DNA of 38,670 nt from Pirellulales bacterium (lineage in GTDB: Bacteria > Planctomycetota > Planctomycetia > Pirellulales > DATAWG01). Numbering within the stretch: position 1 is the stretch's first letter; each line of letters starts with the position of its first letter. The stretch lies in contig DASZFO010000059.1 of the NCBI GenBank assembly GCA_035939775.1, positions 1 through 38,670 on the forward strand, in the 5' to 3' direction. The notes beneath the pieces are model-generated. The model searched no databases. It worked only from the letters and a program-made list of their open reading frames with translations, and was not told the DNA's origin. This document shows positions 1 through 6,652 of this stretch, piece after piece. Made by a program: the position numbers and the translations under genes.

Positions 1-132
1 ATCGAGAAACATTCGCCCGGCTATCTACTCGCCGTTTTCAGCGGCGGCAAATCGGATGATGATGTCGCCGTCGCCCAAGCCGGCCTGGCACAATTGGGCA
101 AAGCGATGGACGCTGGCGCGACAGGCAAATGA
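1..132 (+). CDS. C-terminal end of an unidentified protein
   Basis: An open frame enters the window at base 1 and stops at TGA 130-132, giving the last 43 residues of a protein. The tail contains FSGGKSDDDVAVAQAG and a short alanine/glycine-rich helix. I do not recognise the family from this piece. No gene follows closely on the same strand, so it is probably the last gene of its unit. It is judged coding because codon use is GC-rich at third positions, as in the clear genes of the window. Confidence 0.5.
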   Translation: MEKHSPGYLLAVFSGGKSDDDVAVAQAGLAQLGKAMDAGATGK

Positions 133-517
133 TGGGCGAGAAGGGAGGCGCGTACGCCGACTATCTATCTGACCATCCAGAGTAAAACTGCCAAAGCCGC
201 TGCTCGGGAATGTCTGACGGCGTCTCGGTTAGTCGCGGGCATGATCGCGCGTCATGCCGTGAGCCAGAATCCCTATTCCCGCCAGCCAAGCCCACGCAGA
301 CATGCCGCGAAGCGCGCCGGCGACTGGCTTCGCTGCAACAACGATGCCTAGGCGTCATTCACCGTGCATTGGGCCAGGGTGCGCGCTCGGGGTACTCGGT
401 CATAAAACCGAACGCAGCTTCAGGGAAAAGGGTCTTCATCCGATGCGCTTGCGGCTTGGAATTACCTTTTGGAAAATTGATGATCAATGCCGTATGATCG
501 CCCATTAGAGGGCGAAT
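133..517. other. Intergenic stretch with no supported gene
   Basis: The open frames here (for example minus strand 161-358, plus strand 210-497) are arginine/cysteine-rich, have no recognisable motif and lack a plausible ribosome binding site. I see no hairpin terminator, tRNA or repeat. It may be decayed sequence, in keeping with the remnants that follow up to 4.9 kb. Confidence 0.4.
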
Positions 518-757
518 CTATGGGATCTGTGACATCTCGTGATGCTCCATCTCGTATTGCACATCTTCAATCACGCCACCGTTGTCCAGCAACCACGACC
601 GAAGGGCCTTGCGTTCCTCCACGATCCGGGCTTGATTCGCAAGCCAACCGCACGGAACCGCAAGGATTGTTACAACGAGGAATAGCGTCCGCAGTCGGTA
701 TTGGAACCAGCGGCGTTTGCGCTTTGGCGGGTCAGCTTTGGGCGGCTCCGTTTGCAT
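518..757 (-). CDS. Small planctomycete-type membrane protein (RLRTLF family), perhaps truncated
   Basis: This 79-residue protein has a basic N-terminus (PPKRKRRWFQYRLRTLF), then one hydrophobic segment (LFLVVTILAVPCGWLAN, about residues 27-43) and a charged helix ARIVEERKALRSWL. The arrangement 'W-F-x-(Y/F)-x-L-R-T-L' followed by a membrane helix and 'xxERKA' is common among small uncharacterised proteins of Planctomycetota, as far as I recall. ATG at 757 was chosen over a TTG at 784; neither has a strong ribosome binding site. Such proteins usually run further past the helix, so the stop soon after NGGVIEDVQ may mean a shortened C-terminus. Function is unknown; the protein is expected in the inner membrane. 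Confidence 0.6.
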   Translation of the reverse strand: MQTEPPKADPPKRKRRWFQYRLRTLFLVVTILAVPCGWLANQARIVEERKALRSWLLDNGGVIEDVQYEMEHHEMSQIP

Positions 758-905
758 GGCCGCATTATCCCCGACCGCGCGCAACCGGGGAAAAAGTTAA
801 GCAGTGCCGGGAGACCGAGTCGGCTTGATTGCTCGGGGCCAACGCGTTGTCGGGCTGGATTCTGGGCGAACTCAACCACTCAAGCAGCGCACCAGTCTCT
901 TTCGT

Positions 906-1016
906 AAGCCTTCTCGATGGACCCAAAAACTCCGACAACTCGCCGAAAAGGAATCCGACTTCGACCCCATCCGTTCCGACCCCGGCTTTCAAAGCCTGAC
1001 GAGCATTATTGTCTGA
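906..1016 (+). pseudogene. Possible 3' remnant of a TPR-type protein
   Basis: Frame 3 on the plus strand ends with AEKESDFDPIRSDPGFQSL shortly before TGA 1014-1016. The string 'D-F-D-P-I-R-x-D-P-x-F' is typical of the closing unit of tetratricopeptide-repeat proteins. Upstream in this frame the sequence does not continue as a convincing TPR. The neighbouring frames show no clean continuation either, so the rest was probably lost or frameshifted. The opposite strand also carries an open frame over the same bases (765-1031), but it has no family signal. Confidence 0.35.
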
Positions 1017-1063
1017 GAACCCTTCACACAATCAACAGATGTGCGCGCGGAGGTTCTGCTCGG

Positions 1064-1130
1064 CGCGCACCAAAATGAATTGCCAAAGATCGTCACTGCA
1101 AGCTCGCCCATTTTACAAAGGCCCCTGGCC
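1064..1130 (+). repeat. Dispersed 67-bp repeat, copy 1
   Basis: This 67-bp block matches the reverse complement of 4649-4715 at about 58 of 67 positions by hand alignment without gaps. It starts at cgcgcaccaaaatgaattgc and ends at cccctggcc. It is not strongly palindromic. It ends exactly where the terminal inverted repeat of the next element begins, which suggests that element inserted at or near its edge. Confidence 0.7.
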
Positions 1131-1253
1131 GGCTCTGTTGAAAACCTCACTCACTCGATGGGTTTGGCCAAAATCGAAGTGGTGTTTTTCTCGAAGAAAA
1201 CGACACCTTTTCAAAATCGTCAATAACTAGAGAGATGGGTTTTCAACAGAGCC
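1131..1253. mobile_element. 123-bp miniature element with perfect 16-bp terminal inverted repeats
   Basis: The left end ggctctgttgaaaacc (1131-1146) is the exact reverse complement of the right end (1238-1253). One more flanking pair (1130/1254) also matches. The interior is only 91 bp and too short for a transposase. It includes a small inner palindrome (tttttctcgaagaaaa, about 1185-1200). This is the architecture of a MITE moved in trans by an IS transposase. No clear target duplication is visible, and I cannot name the parent IS. Confidence 0.7.
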
Positions 1254-1288
1254 GACTTATCCCCTTTTCTACGCCCCGCGTTGCGCCC

Positions 1289-1804
1289 TTACTGCCGTCT
1301 TGTGAGCTTTAGACGATCAAGAGTGTCCACAAACCGCGCTAGGTGTGCCTCATCCTTCGCGCAGACGGAAAGCCACTCATCGTGGCCGGTCTTGAATAGG
1401 ACTTTCCCGGCTCCATCCAAGAGGCTTGAGTCCCAATAAAAATAAAGTGTCAGCGCGAGCAAACATTCTAGCGCTTGCAGATCCGTGTGATCAAAAACGA
1501 GGCCCGGGGCTTCATCGAGAGGACGAGTCTCACCTAACGAACTCCGGTAACCATCGAATATCGCCATATTCTCCGACGACGGCCAGACCCCATGGAGCGT
1601 GATCCAAAACAGCCCGGGTTGCCGAACATCAATAGAAGAATAGTGAGTAACGTAGTGTGCGAGCGCCGTCTTCTTGCCCGTATCGACTGGCATCGAGTAG
1701 CTAACCCGATGCGGATAACCGTCTTCGACATTTTCCAATGTTACGGTTGGCCCGACGTTCGCCTTCAGCCATTCCTCGCATTCGTGCTGCGAAAGCATCT
1801 TCAT
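1289..1804 (-). CDS. Putative Rhs-linked immunity protein, copy B
   Basis: This 171-residue, apparently soluble acidic protein has no signal peptide. It is a clear paralogue of the gene at 1957-2478: both share a QxECEEWL N-terminus, RQPGLFWIT in the middle, FDGYRxSLGE, and ALYFYWD near the C-terminus. The frame is open upstream to 1978, but that extension only translates intergenic DNA and a palindromic repeat. ATG 1804 matches the start of the paralogue, and both have the same 'ggggac' 6-8 bases upstream. The gene lies downstream of an Rhs C-terminal module on the same strand, which is the usual place for immunity genes of polymorphic toxins. The immunity role is inferred from position; I do not recognise the family. 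Confidence 0.7.
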   Translation of the reverse strand: MKMLSQHECEEWLKANVGPTVTLENVEDGYPHRVSYSMPVDTGKKTALAHYVTHYSSIDVRQPGLFWITLHGVWPSSENMAIFDGYRSSLGETRPLDEAPGLVFDHTDLQALECLLALTLYFYWDSSLLDGAGKVLFKTGHDEWLSVCAKDEAHLARFVDTLDRLKLTRRQ

Positions 1805-1858
1805 AAAGTCCCCATCGCATAATGAATTCTTTCCGAGGCCATTTCGAGCCGGGGCAAG

Positions 1859-1905
1859 AAAAGGGGACATTCTACTTTTCACGAGAAAGTAGAATGTCCC
1901 CTTTT
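1859..1905. repeat. REPIN-like palindrome between the two immunity-like genes
   Basis: Two 20-bp arms (1859-1878 and 1886-1905) are exact reverse complements with a 7-base spacer. Each arm contains 'ggggacattctacttt'. The size and symmetry fit REP/REPIN elements moved by REP-associated tyrosine transposases. It sits in the short gap between the duplicated genes, inside the upstream region of copy B. As RNA it would form a strong hairpin between the two cistrons. Confidence 0.7.
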
Positions 1906-1956
1906 CCTCGCCTACGCGCGTTCGAGTTTTCCCTTTAGTTTTTCCGCTTTCCAGCC

Positions 1957-2478
1957 CTACACCGTTAGTTTCCCCCATGGCTTGAGACTTAGGCGATCGA
2001 GGCTTTGGGCGAACTGCTTTAGCCGCTCCTCATCCTTTGCGTGGACGGCAACGAACCCGCCATGGCTGCAATTGAATGCAATTCTACCGCCTCCCTCGAA
2101 GAGGACGGCGTCCCAATAGAAATAAAGCGCAAGGTCGAGCAGGCACTCTAGCTGCTGTACATCCGACTCGCCAAATACATGGCCGGGAGAGTCAAAAACG
2201 TGGCGATTCTCACCCAAAGATTTCCGGTAGCCGTCGAAGAGCGCCATATTCTCCATCGCGATTCCCCAGGCGGTGATCCAAAACAGCCCTGGTTGCCTGA
2301 TGTCAAGAGAACAGTAGTGGATCACCATATTTGCGAGTGCTGTTAGCTTCAGGGCTTCGGCTGGATGCCAATAGGTGACGCAATGCGGGTATTCTTCATC
2401 CAGCGTCTCCACCGAGAGAGTTTTCCCGAGGTTGCCCCGCAGCCACTCCTCGCATTCCTGTTGCGAAACTATCTTCAT
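1957..2478 (-). CDS. Putative Rhs-linked immunity protein, copy A
   Basis: A 173-residue soluble protein, paralogous to 1289-1804 and the nearer of the two to the Rhs module. Shared features are the N-terminal QxECEEWL helix, YPHxVxY, DIRQPGLFWIT, FDGYRKSLGE, a leucine-rich LECLLDLALYFYWD helix and a C-terminal KDEERLKQFAQSLDRL helix. ATG 2478 is preceded by 'ggggac' in the expected window. About 260 bp separate it from the end of the Rhs frame; that gap shows no gene. As with its paralogue, the proposed role is binding and neutralising the toxin tip encoded upstream. No homologue of known function is recognised. Confidence 0.72.
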   Translation of the reverse strand: MKIVSQQECEEWLRGNLGKTLSVETLDEEYPHCVTYWHPAEALKLTALANMVIHYCSLDIRQPGLFWITAWGIAMENMALFDGYRKSLGENRHVFDSPGHVFGESDVQQLECLLDLALYFYWDAVLFEGGGRIAFNCSHGGFVAVHAKDEERLKQFAQSLDRLSLKPWGKLTV

Positions 2479-2741
2479 AAGGTCCCCGTAGCATAAGGGA
2501 TTCTTTCCGAGGCACTTTCGAGCCGGACCGCGACGCGATCTTCAGGAGCCAAGAGCGCGTCGGTCAAGTAAGAGTTTTCGAGCTTACTCCGAAGGGCGGC
2601 TCAACACGAAAACGCGGCATTAATGGCGGCTCATTTGAGTTTTGTCGTCGCGAACGACGCGGCAGTTGCGGGATTATGGCCTTCACGCGTAAAATGTATT
2701 GTTTTCTAGGGCCTGCGACAATAGTGGTGTGCCAGCAGGGA

Positions 2742-3840
2742 TTAGTCCCAGATGCCCAATATTAAAATCCACGGAGGAATCGGAATGCTCCTGTGTACCG
2801 GAGGGGGCTGATAGGGGTGGGCCTGATCTGGCGTGAGCGGATTGCCATCCGGATCGAAATGCTGAACCGGACTGCCAAGGCCGTCATTTACGTCCCAGTG
2901 AGGAACAGGGCCGTCTCCGTCCCAGCTCGCGTTCGGTTGGCTCTGGTTCGGTATTGGCCTTCGCGGTCCGTATGTACCCTTACGTGTATTTCCAGGGTCG
3001 CGGTTCCATTTCCAACCATTCCCTTCGCCCCCGTTTGGTACTGGGAACGGCGGGTCCGGCGTCGGCGACGCTGCGATGGGTGAGTTGATTTCGTTAAGCC
3101 ACTCCTGACGATTACCAATGCCGTCGTCTGAATGCCCCGGTCCGCCGTACCACGCGTGGTGGTGGCGGTCCACCCAGTAGCTATGGGTGCTCTGCGGATC
3201 ACCACTCCAAGGGAACCACACGCCCTGCGAGTTGGCGATTTGTCCGTCTCCGCCACCTCCTCCTCCTCCTCCGCCCCCCGGCCCCAACAATCCCTCGCCG
3301 CCCCCGCCTCCGTCGAGCCCGGCGGTCATGGGTCCACCGCCGCCCGCCCCCAACAACCCCCCGCCGCCCCCGCCCCCGAACTCGAACCCGCCAGACCCGC
3401 CGCTCCCGCCGACGAAACCGATATCGAATTCCCCCGCCAACCCGCTCGGGTCGATGAGATTCGTCGGGCTGTTGCCGACGTAGCGGAAGGGGTCCGAGTC
3501 GAAGGTCAGGCCCGCCGGGTCTTCGCTCAGCCAACGCTGGTCGGTGGGATAATACCAGCGGCCGGGCAAGCCGCTCGACGGGTCGTTGTGGTATTCGAGG
3601 CCGATGTTCGGGTCGTAGAACACCCCGCTGTGCATGAACGCAAACGGGACCGACGTGCTCGACTGGCTGTAGATCTTGCCGAAGCTGTCGTACACGATGT
3701 GGTCGACGAGCGAGCCGGAGACGATCCAATCGCGCACCGAGCCTTCGTTGTCCCCGAGCGCCCAATAGGTTGTGCCCGGACTGGACGGCATCCAGTTGCT
3801 CCCGCTCGGCGTGAACCGCTCGTCGGCACTGGGTTTTTTA
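2742..3840 (-). pseudogene. Orphan Rhs core end and C-terminal tip, 5' truncated
   Basis: The frame holds the last Rhs repeats and core end: TPSGSNWMPSS, TTYWALGDNEGSVRDW, then YDPNIGLEYH, GRWYYPTDQRWLSEDP, DPFRYVGNSPTNLIDPSG. 'NxPxNxxDPSG' is the classic boundary of Rhs proteins before the variable toxin tip. A glycine-rich linker of about 60 residues follows, then a tip with HWDVNDG and FDPDGNPLTPDQAH. A full Rhs protein has well over 1000 residues; here only the last ~365 remain. The frame stays open to 3968, but upstream of about 3840 it reads antisense to a glycosyltransferase, so the true 5' part is missing. ATG 3791 is the first internal start. It could be a silent displaced tip cassette rather than an expressed protein. 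The toxin activity is not identified. Confidence 0.75.
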
Positions 3841-3842
3841 GC

Positions 3843-4631
3843 CCGCCCGACGTGACACCGCTGCCAAACTTGCGCACGTGGTTCCAGCCGGACGCGACTC
3901 TGTTGAAGGCGCACGAGTCGCGAGTGCTTGACAATATCAATGCGGTGCTCGACCGTTGGGCTGAGCAACCGCTAGCGCGTGTCGCGCAGCTCTATCAACC
4001 CGTCGATCGAGATTTCCTGCTGACGTTCCGCGAGTTGGATTCCTATTCGCGCCCGCCGGAGACCGAGTATTGGGACGTGTGGAGCGCCGGCATGGGAGAG
4101 CCGCCGCAATGGCCGCCGGGACGAGGGCGGAGAATCTTCGCCTACCTGAAGCCGTTCAAGGCGCTTCCGCAACTCTTGGCCGCGCTCAATGGGCTGCCGA
4201 ATCCGAGCATGATCTTCGCTCCCGGCGTCGACCCGCGGCTTCGGAACGAGTGCCGCAACCCGACACTCCGATTTGTGGATAAGCCGGTCGAAATGGCCCA
4301 GGCGGCGCGCGAGTGCAATCTCGCGATCCTCAACGGGACTCATGCGACGACCGTGGCGATGCTGCTCGCAGGCAAGCCGGCCTTGCACATTCCCATCTTT
4401 CTGGAGCAGGCGCTCAACGCCCAAGCGGCCGAACGATTAGGTGCGGCGGTCGCCACGTCTCCGAACGAGTCGAAGCAGACCATCGACGCTCTGCGGCTGC
4501 TGCTCGCGCGCGACCAGTTCGCAGAAGCCGCTCAATCGTTCGCCGCCCGATACGCCATATTTGATCCGAACATTCAAATTGAGCGGCTCGTCAATCGCGC
4601 GGAAGAGCTGGCTGTGGGACCTGACCCGTGA
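3843..4631 (+). pseudogene. C-terminal half of a GT1-like glycosyltransferase, 5' truncated
   Basis: From about 3843 the plus strand encodes 262 residues typical of the C-terminal half of a UDP-glycosyltransferase-like protein: FAYLKPFKALPQLLAAL, PSMIFAPG, LRFVDKPVEMAQAARECNL, then LAILNGTHATTVAMLLAGKP and HIPIFLEQALNA. The last blocks resemble the nucleotide-sugar site and 'G-x-H-x-T' loop of the GT-B fold. No start codon lies near 3843; the open frame upstream is only the antisense of the Rhs remnant. The N-terminal acceptor domain is absent. The gene ends at TGA 4629-4631. It seems to have been cut by the event that brought in the Rhs module. Confidence 0.7.
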
Positions 4632-4648
4632 ACCCGGCGTAGAAATTG

Positions 4649-4715
4649 GGCCAGGGGATTTTGTACAATGGGCCAAGTTACGGTGACGATCTTCGGCAAT
4701 TCATTTTGGTGCGCG
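4649..4715 (-). repeat. Dispersed 67-bp repeat, copy 2 (inverted)
   Basis: The reverse complement of this block matches 1064-1130 at about 58 of 67 positions with no gaps. It lies between the end of the broken glycosyltransferase and the terminator of the BBP7 gene. Both copies are in non-coding DNA and flank the Rhs/immunity segment in opposite orientation. Confidence 0.7.
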
Positions 4716-4794
4716 ATGGCGCTCGCTCCGCAAAATAAGGACAGTTCCCGCCGCGGCGGATGTTCCACCCGGCGTTTCTCCGGTAGGCGCTAAC

Positions 4795-4835
4795 AAAAAA
4801 AATCCCCGGTCGGCGGATGGTTGCCGACCGGGGAT
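4795..4835 (-). terminator. Rho-independent terminator of the BBP7 gene
   Basis: A perfect 13-bp stem (4802-4814 with 4823-4835, atccccggtcggc) with an 8-base loop is followed on the minus strand by a run of seven T. It lies 46 bases beyond the stop codon of the minus-strand gene ending at 4881. Confidence 0.9.
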
Positions 4836-4880
4836 CACTGACGCGGTTGAAAAGGAGTCCGCGAACCGACCACATTCGTT

Positions 4881-6188
4881 CTAGAACCGGAACGTCGCGC
4901 CCAGGAAGGCGCCATGCACGATCAAATCGCCGTTGGTCTTCACGTCGGCGAATTCGCTCGCCGCCGCCAGGAAGTGCGGGATCTGATTGTCCGACAAGGC
5001 AATGCCGCTCACCGCCACCACGCGATAACCGCCCACGATGCTCCAACGCTGTCCGACGTCGTAGTTCAAGCCCAAATCGAACGAGCCGAGGAACGAGACC
5101 GTGTCTTTGTGCCCGACGATGTCGAAGTTGACGATCCCGTCGCCGCGATAGTAGCGCGACTCTGCCTGAGCGTAGTCGCCAAAGATGCCCATCTTCGGCA
5201 GGCCGAAGATAGACAGCCGATTGGTGAGCTTGTAGTTCACCAGGGCGCCGATCTGGAAGCCGGCCATGTCGTTCTCGCAGTGCACATTCAAGTTGGCCTG
5301 ATCGGCGCCGCCGTTGTCGCCAAAGTTGAAGCCGCCCGCCACCGAAGTCCAGAGCAAGTTCTCATCAAAGTTGAAGAACCGCACGCCATACAACCAAGTC
5401 GTTTGTAGATAAGCGCAGGTGTCCGCGGCACAGGGGTTGTAGGTGAAGTTGATCTCGACGTTGTTGACCTGGTCGTTCCGCCAGATCAGGGCCTCATGGG
5501 CATTGGTGAAGAAGCTATCGGGAGTTTGGCCGCCGAGGAGCAGGCCGGCCGCTCCATTGGTGGTGTCCATCGGGGTGCCGAGGTTGTTGGTCGCCGACGA
5601 CACGCTGGCAAACCCATTCATGTTCCAGATGCCCCAGTAGGTCAGCTCGACGCCGCATTCGCAACAGAAGTTGTAGCCGATGCCGAATTCACCGCCGCCG
5701 TCCCAATGGACGTTGGCGTCTTCGGTGTTGAGGTTCTGGAAGTTATTGTTGGTTTGATCGTAGGTGGTCCAGAATTTATTCGGCTGGTTGCGGGTCATCA
5801 CGATTCCGCCCGCGTAGCCGGTCCAAGTCGGGCAGCAACAGCCACAACCGCCTTCGCAGCCGCCGGCACAATCAGCACAACCGGTCGGAGCCTGCATGGC
5901 ATCATAAACGTCGTGCGATGCATCCGGGGCGGCGGGCTGAACCTGCCCGCCCGGCGCCGGTTGATACCGCGCCATGAGCGCGTAGGGCTGTCCAGCCGTC
6001 GGATCAACGACCGGCGTGAGCGATGCGTAGTTGCCGTTTGACCAGGGCGAAGAGAGTTCTGGAAGCGGCAGAAGGCTGGGGACGGCCGCTGAAGGCGGGG
6101 CTTCAGGGTCGCCGTATTGGGCCCAAGCGCTGGACGTGGTCAGTCCGCTGACCATCAGCGCCAGAGCAATCATTCTGGCGGATTTCAT
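4881..6188 (-). CDS. BBP7 family outer membrane beta-barrel protein
   Basis: A 435-residue secreted protein. Residues 1 to about 24 are a signal peptide (IALALMVSGLTTSSAWA, cleaved before QYG). A proline-rich linker and a cysteine-rich segment (CADCAGGCEGGCGCCC, about residues 105-120) follow. The remainder is alternating aromatic/polar strands ending in FLGATFRF, a C-terminal phenylalanine as in outer-membrane barrels. Motifs such as GYAGGIVMTR and FGIGYNFCCECGVELTYWG fit the planctomycete-specific BBP7 family. ATG 6188 has GGAG eight bases upstream; a GTG at 6197 is less likely. A strong terminator follows. The function of the family is unknown; an outer-membrane location is inferred. Confidence 0.85.
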   Translation of the reverse strand: MKSARMIALALMVSGLTTSSAWAQYGDPEAPPSAAVPSLLPLPELSSPWSNGNYASLTPVVDPTAGQPYALMARYQPAPGGQVQPAAPDASHDVYDAMQAPTGCADCAGGCEGGCGCCCPTWTGYAGGIVMTRNQPNKFWTTYDQTNNNFQNLNTEDANVHWDGGGEFGIGYNFCCECGVELTYWGIWNMNGFASVSSATNNLGTPMDTTNGAAGLLLGGQTPDSFFTNAHEALIWRNDQVNNVEINFTYNPCAADTCAYLQTTWLYGVRFFNFDENLLWTSVAGGFNFGDNGGADQANLNVHCENDMAGFQIGALVNYKLTNRLSIFGLPKMGIFGDYAQAESRYYRGDGIVNFDIVGHKDTVSFLGSFDLGLNYDVGQRWSIVGGYRVVAVSGIALSDNQIPHFLAAASEFADVKTNGDLIVHGAFLGATFRF

Positions 6189-6219
6189 CTTCAACACTCC
6201 TTTTGAAGGACACTATTCC

Positions 6220-6231
6220 GTAACGCGTTAC
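6220..6231. promoter_or_regulatory. 12-bp perfect palindrome upstream of the BBP7 gene
   Basis: gtaacgcgttac is a perfect palindrome 32 bases before the BBP7 start codon, close enough to lie within the promoter or the early leader. It could be an operator for a dimeric regulator, but no regulator gene is adjacent. Confidence 0.3.
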
Positions 6232-6541
6232 CCGACCCCGTTCAGTTGAGCCGGTGCATTCGTCCAACAAGACCAGGACGCCTGGTCGCGTTCCAAAGGC
6301 GATGGAAATCCGTTCCCTGCCAACACTCCGTTCTGCACCACTCAGAATCGTCCGGCGTGGCGGCGGAGTCTTCGCGATTTAGCCCTCACGCGGCGGTTTT
6401 CTGAAACCCCCGGCACTGCAATCGCTGCCCGCGCTGCGGTCTAGGCAGGGCAAAAAAAGTCGCTGGTTCGCATCCGCGGCAAATCCGTCACGGCGCGCAC
6501 ACAACTCCCGCACAGCCCGCATATCCGGAGGGGCGAGGGGA

Positions 6542-6576
6542 GACAGGAGGCAGTGGGCAGGAGGCCGGAGGCAGGG
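6542..6576 (+). repeat. Heptamer tandem repeat (5 units)
   Basis: Five head-to-tail 7-mers close to GGCAGGA (units begin at 6542, 6549, 6556, 6563, 6570). The single pyrimidine C recurs every 7 bases at 6544, 6551, 6558, 6565 and 6572. It lies downstream of the ParA-like gene. It belongs to the same class as the repeats at 6678, 21089, 21319, 30756 and 34839. Confidence 0.65.
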
Positions 6577-6652
6577 CATCGCTCGCGCGTCTACTGCCAA
6601 CTACCGACTTGAAATTCGGCCGGGGTAGGCAAGAAGACCGAGAAGTAACCAG

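Larger units (their letters stand above)
1289..2520 (-). repeat. Tandem gene duplication including the leader region
   Basis: The two paralogous genes here start 674 bp apart (2478 and 1804). The roughly 50 bases before each start are also alike: both contain 'ttctttccgaggc' and 'tttcgagccgg'. The duplicated unit therefore included the leader as well as the coding region. The leader is better conserved than the proteins, which share roughly 45% of residues by eye. Confidence 0.7.
6189..6652. other. Intergenic region with BBP7 leader and heptamer repeats
   Basis: This 464-bp stretch has no convincing gene. It contains the promoter side of the BBP7 gene, a 12-bp palindrome at 6220-6231, an A-run (about 6453-6459) and a purine-rich tandem repeat at 6542-6576. 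Open frames here (minus 6379-6600) lack a ribosome binding site and family signal. Confidence 0.5.

Noticed and set aside
765-1031. 88-residue minus-strand frame
   Set aside because: No ribosome binding site or family motif; the plus strand has a TPR-like closing motif over the same bases.
1009-1230. Small plus-strand frames across the 67-bp repeat and the MITE
   Set aside because: They only translate repeat DNA; the same peptide-like string appears from the inverted copy at 4.7 kb, which shows a DNA repeat and not a protein family.
3132-3842. Long plus-strand frame merging into the glycosyltransferase (proline-rich)
   Set aside because: It is the antisense of the Rhs core and glycine linker; Rhs motifs on the minus strand are unmistakable, and the plus frame has no family signal before 3843.
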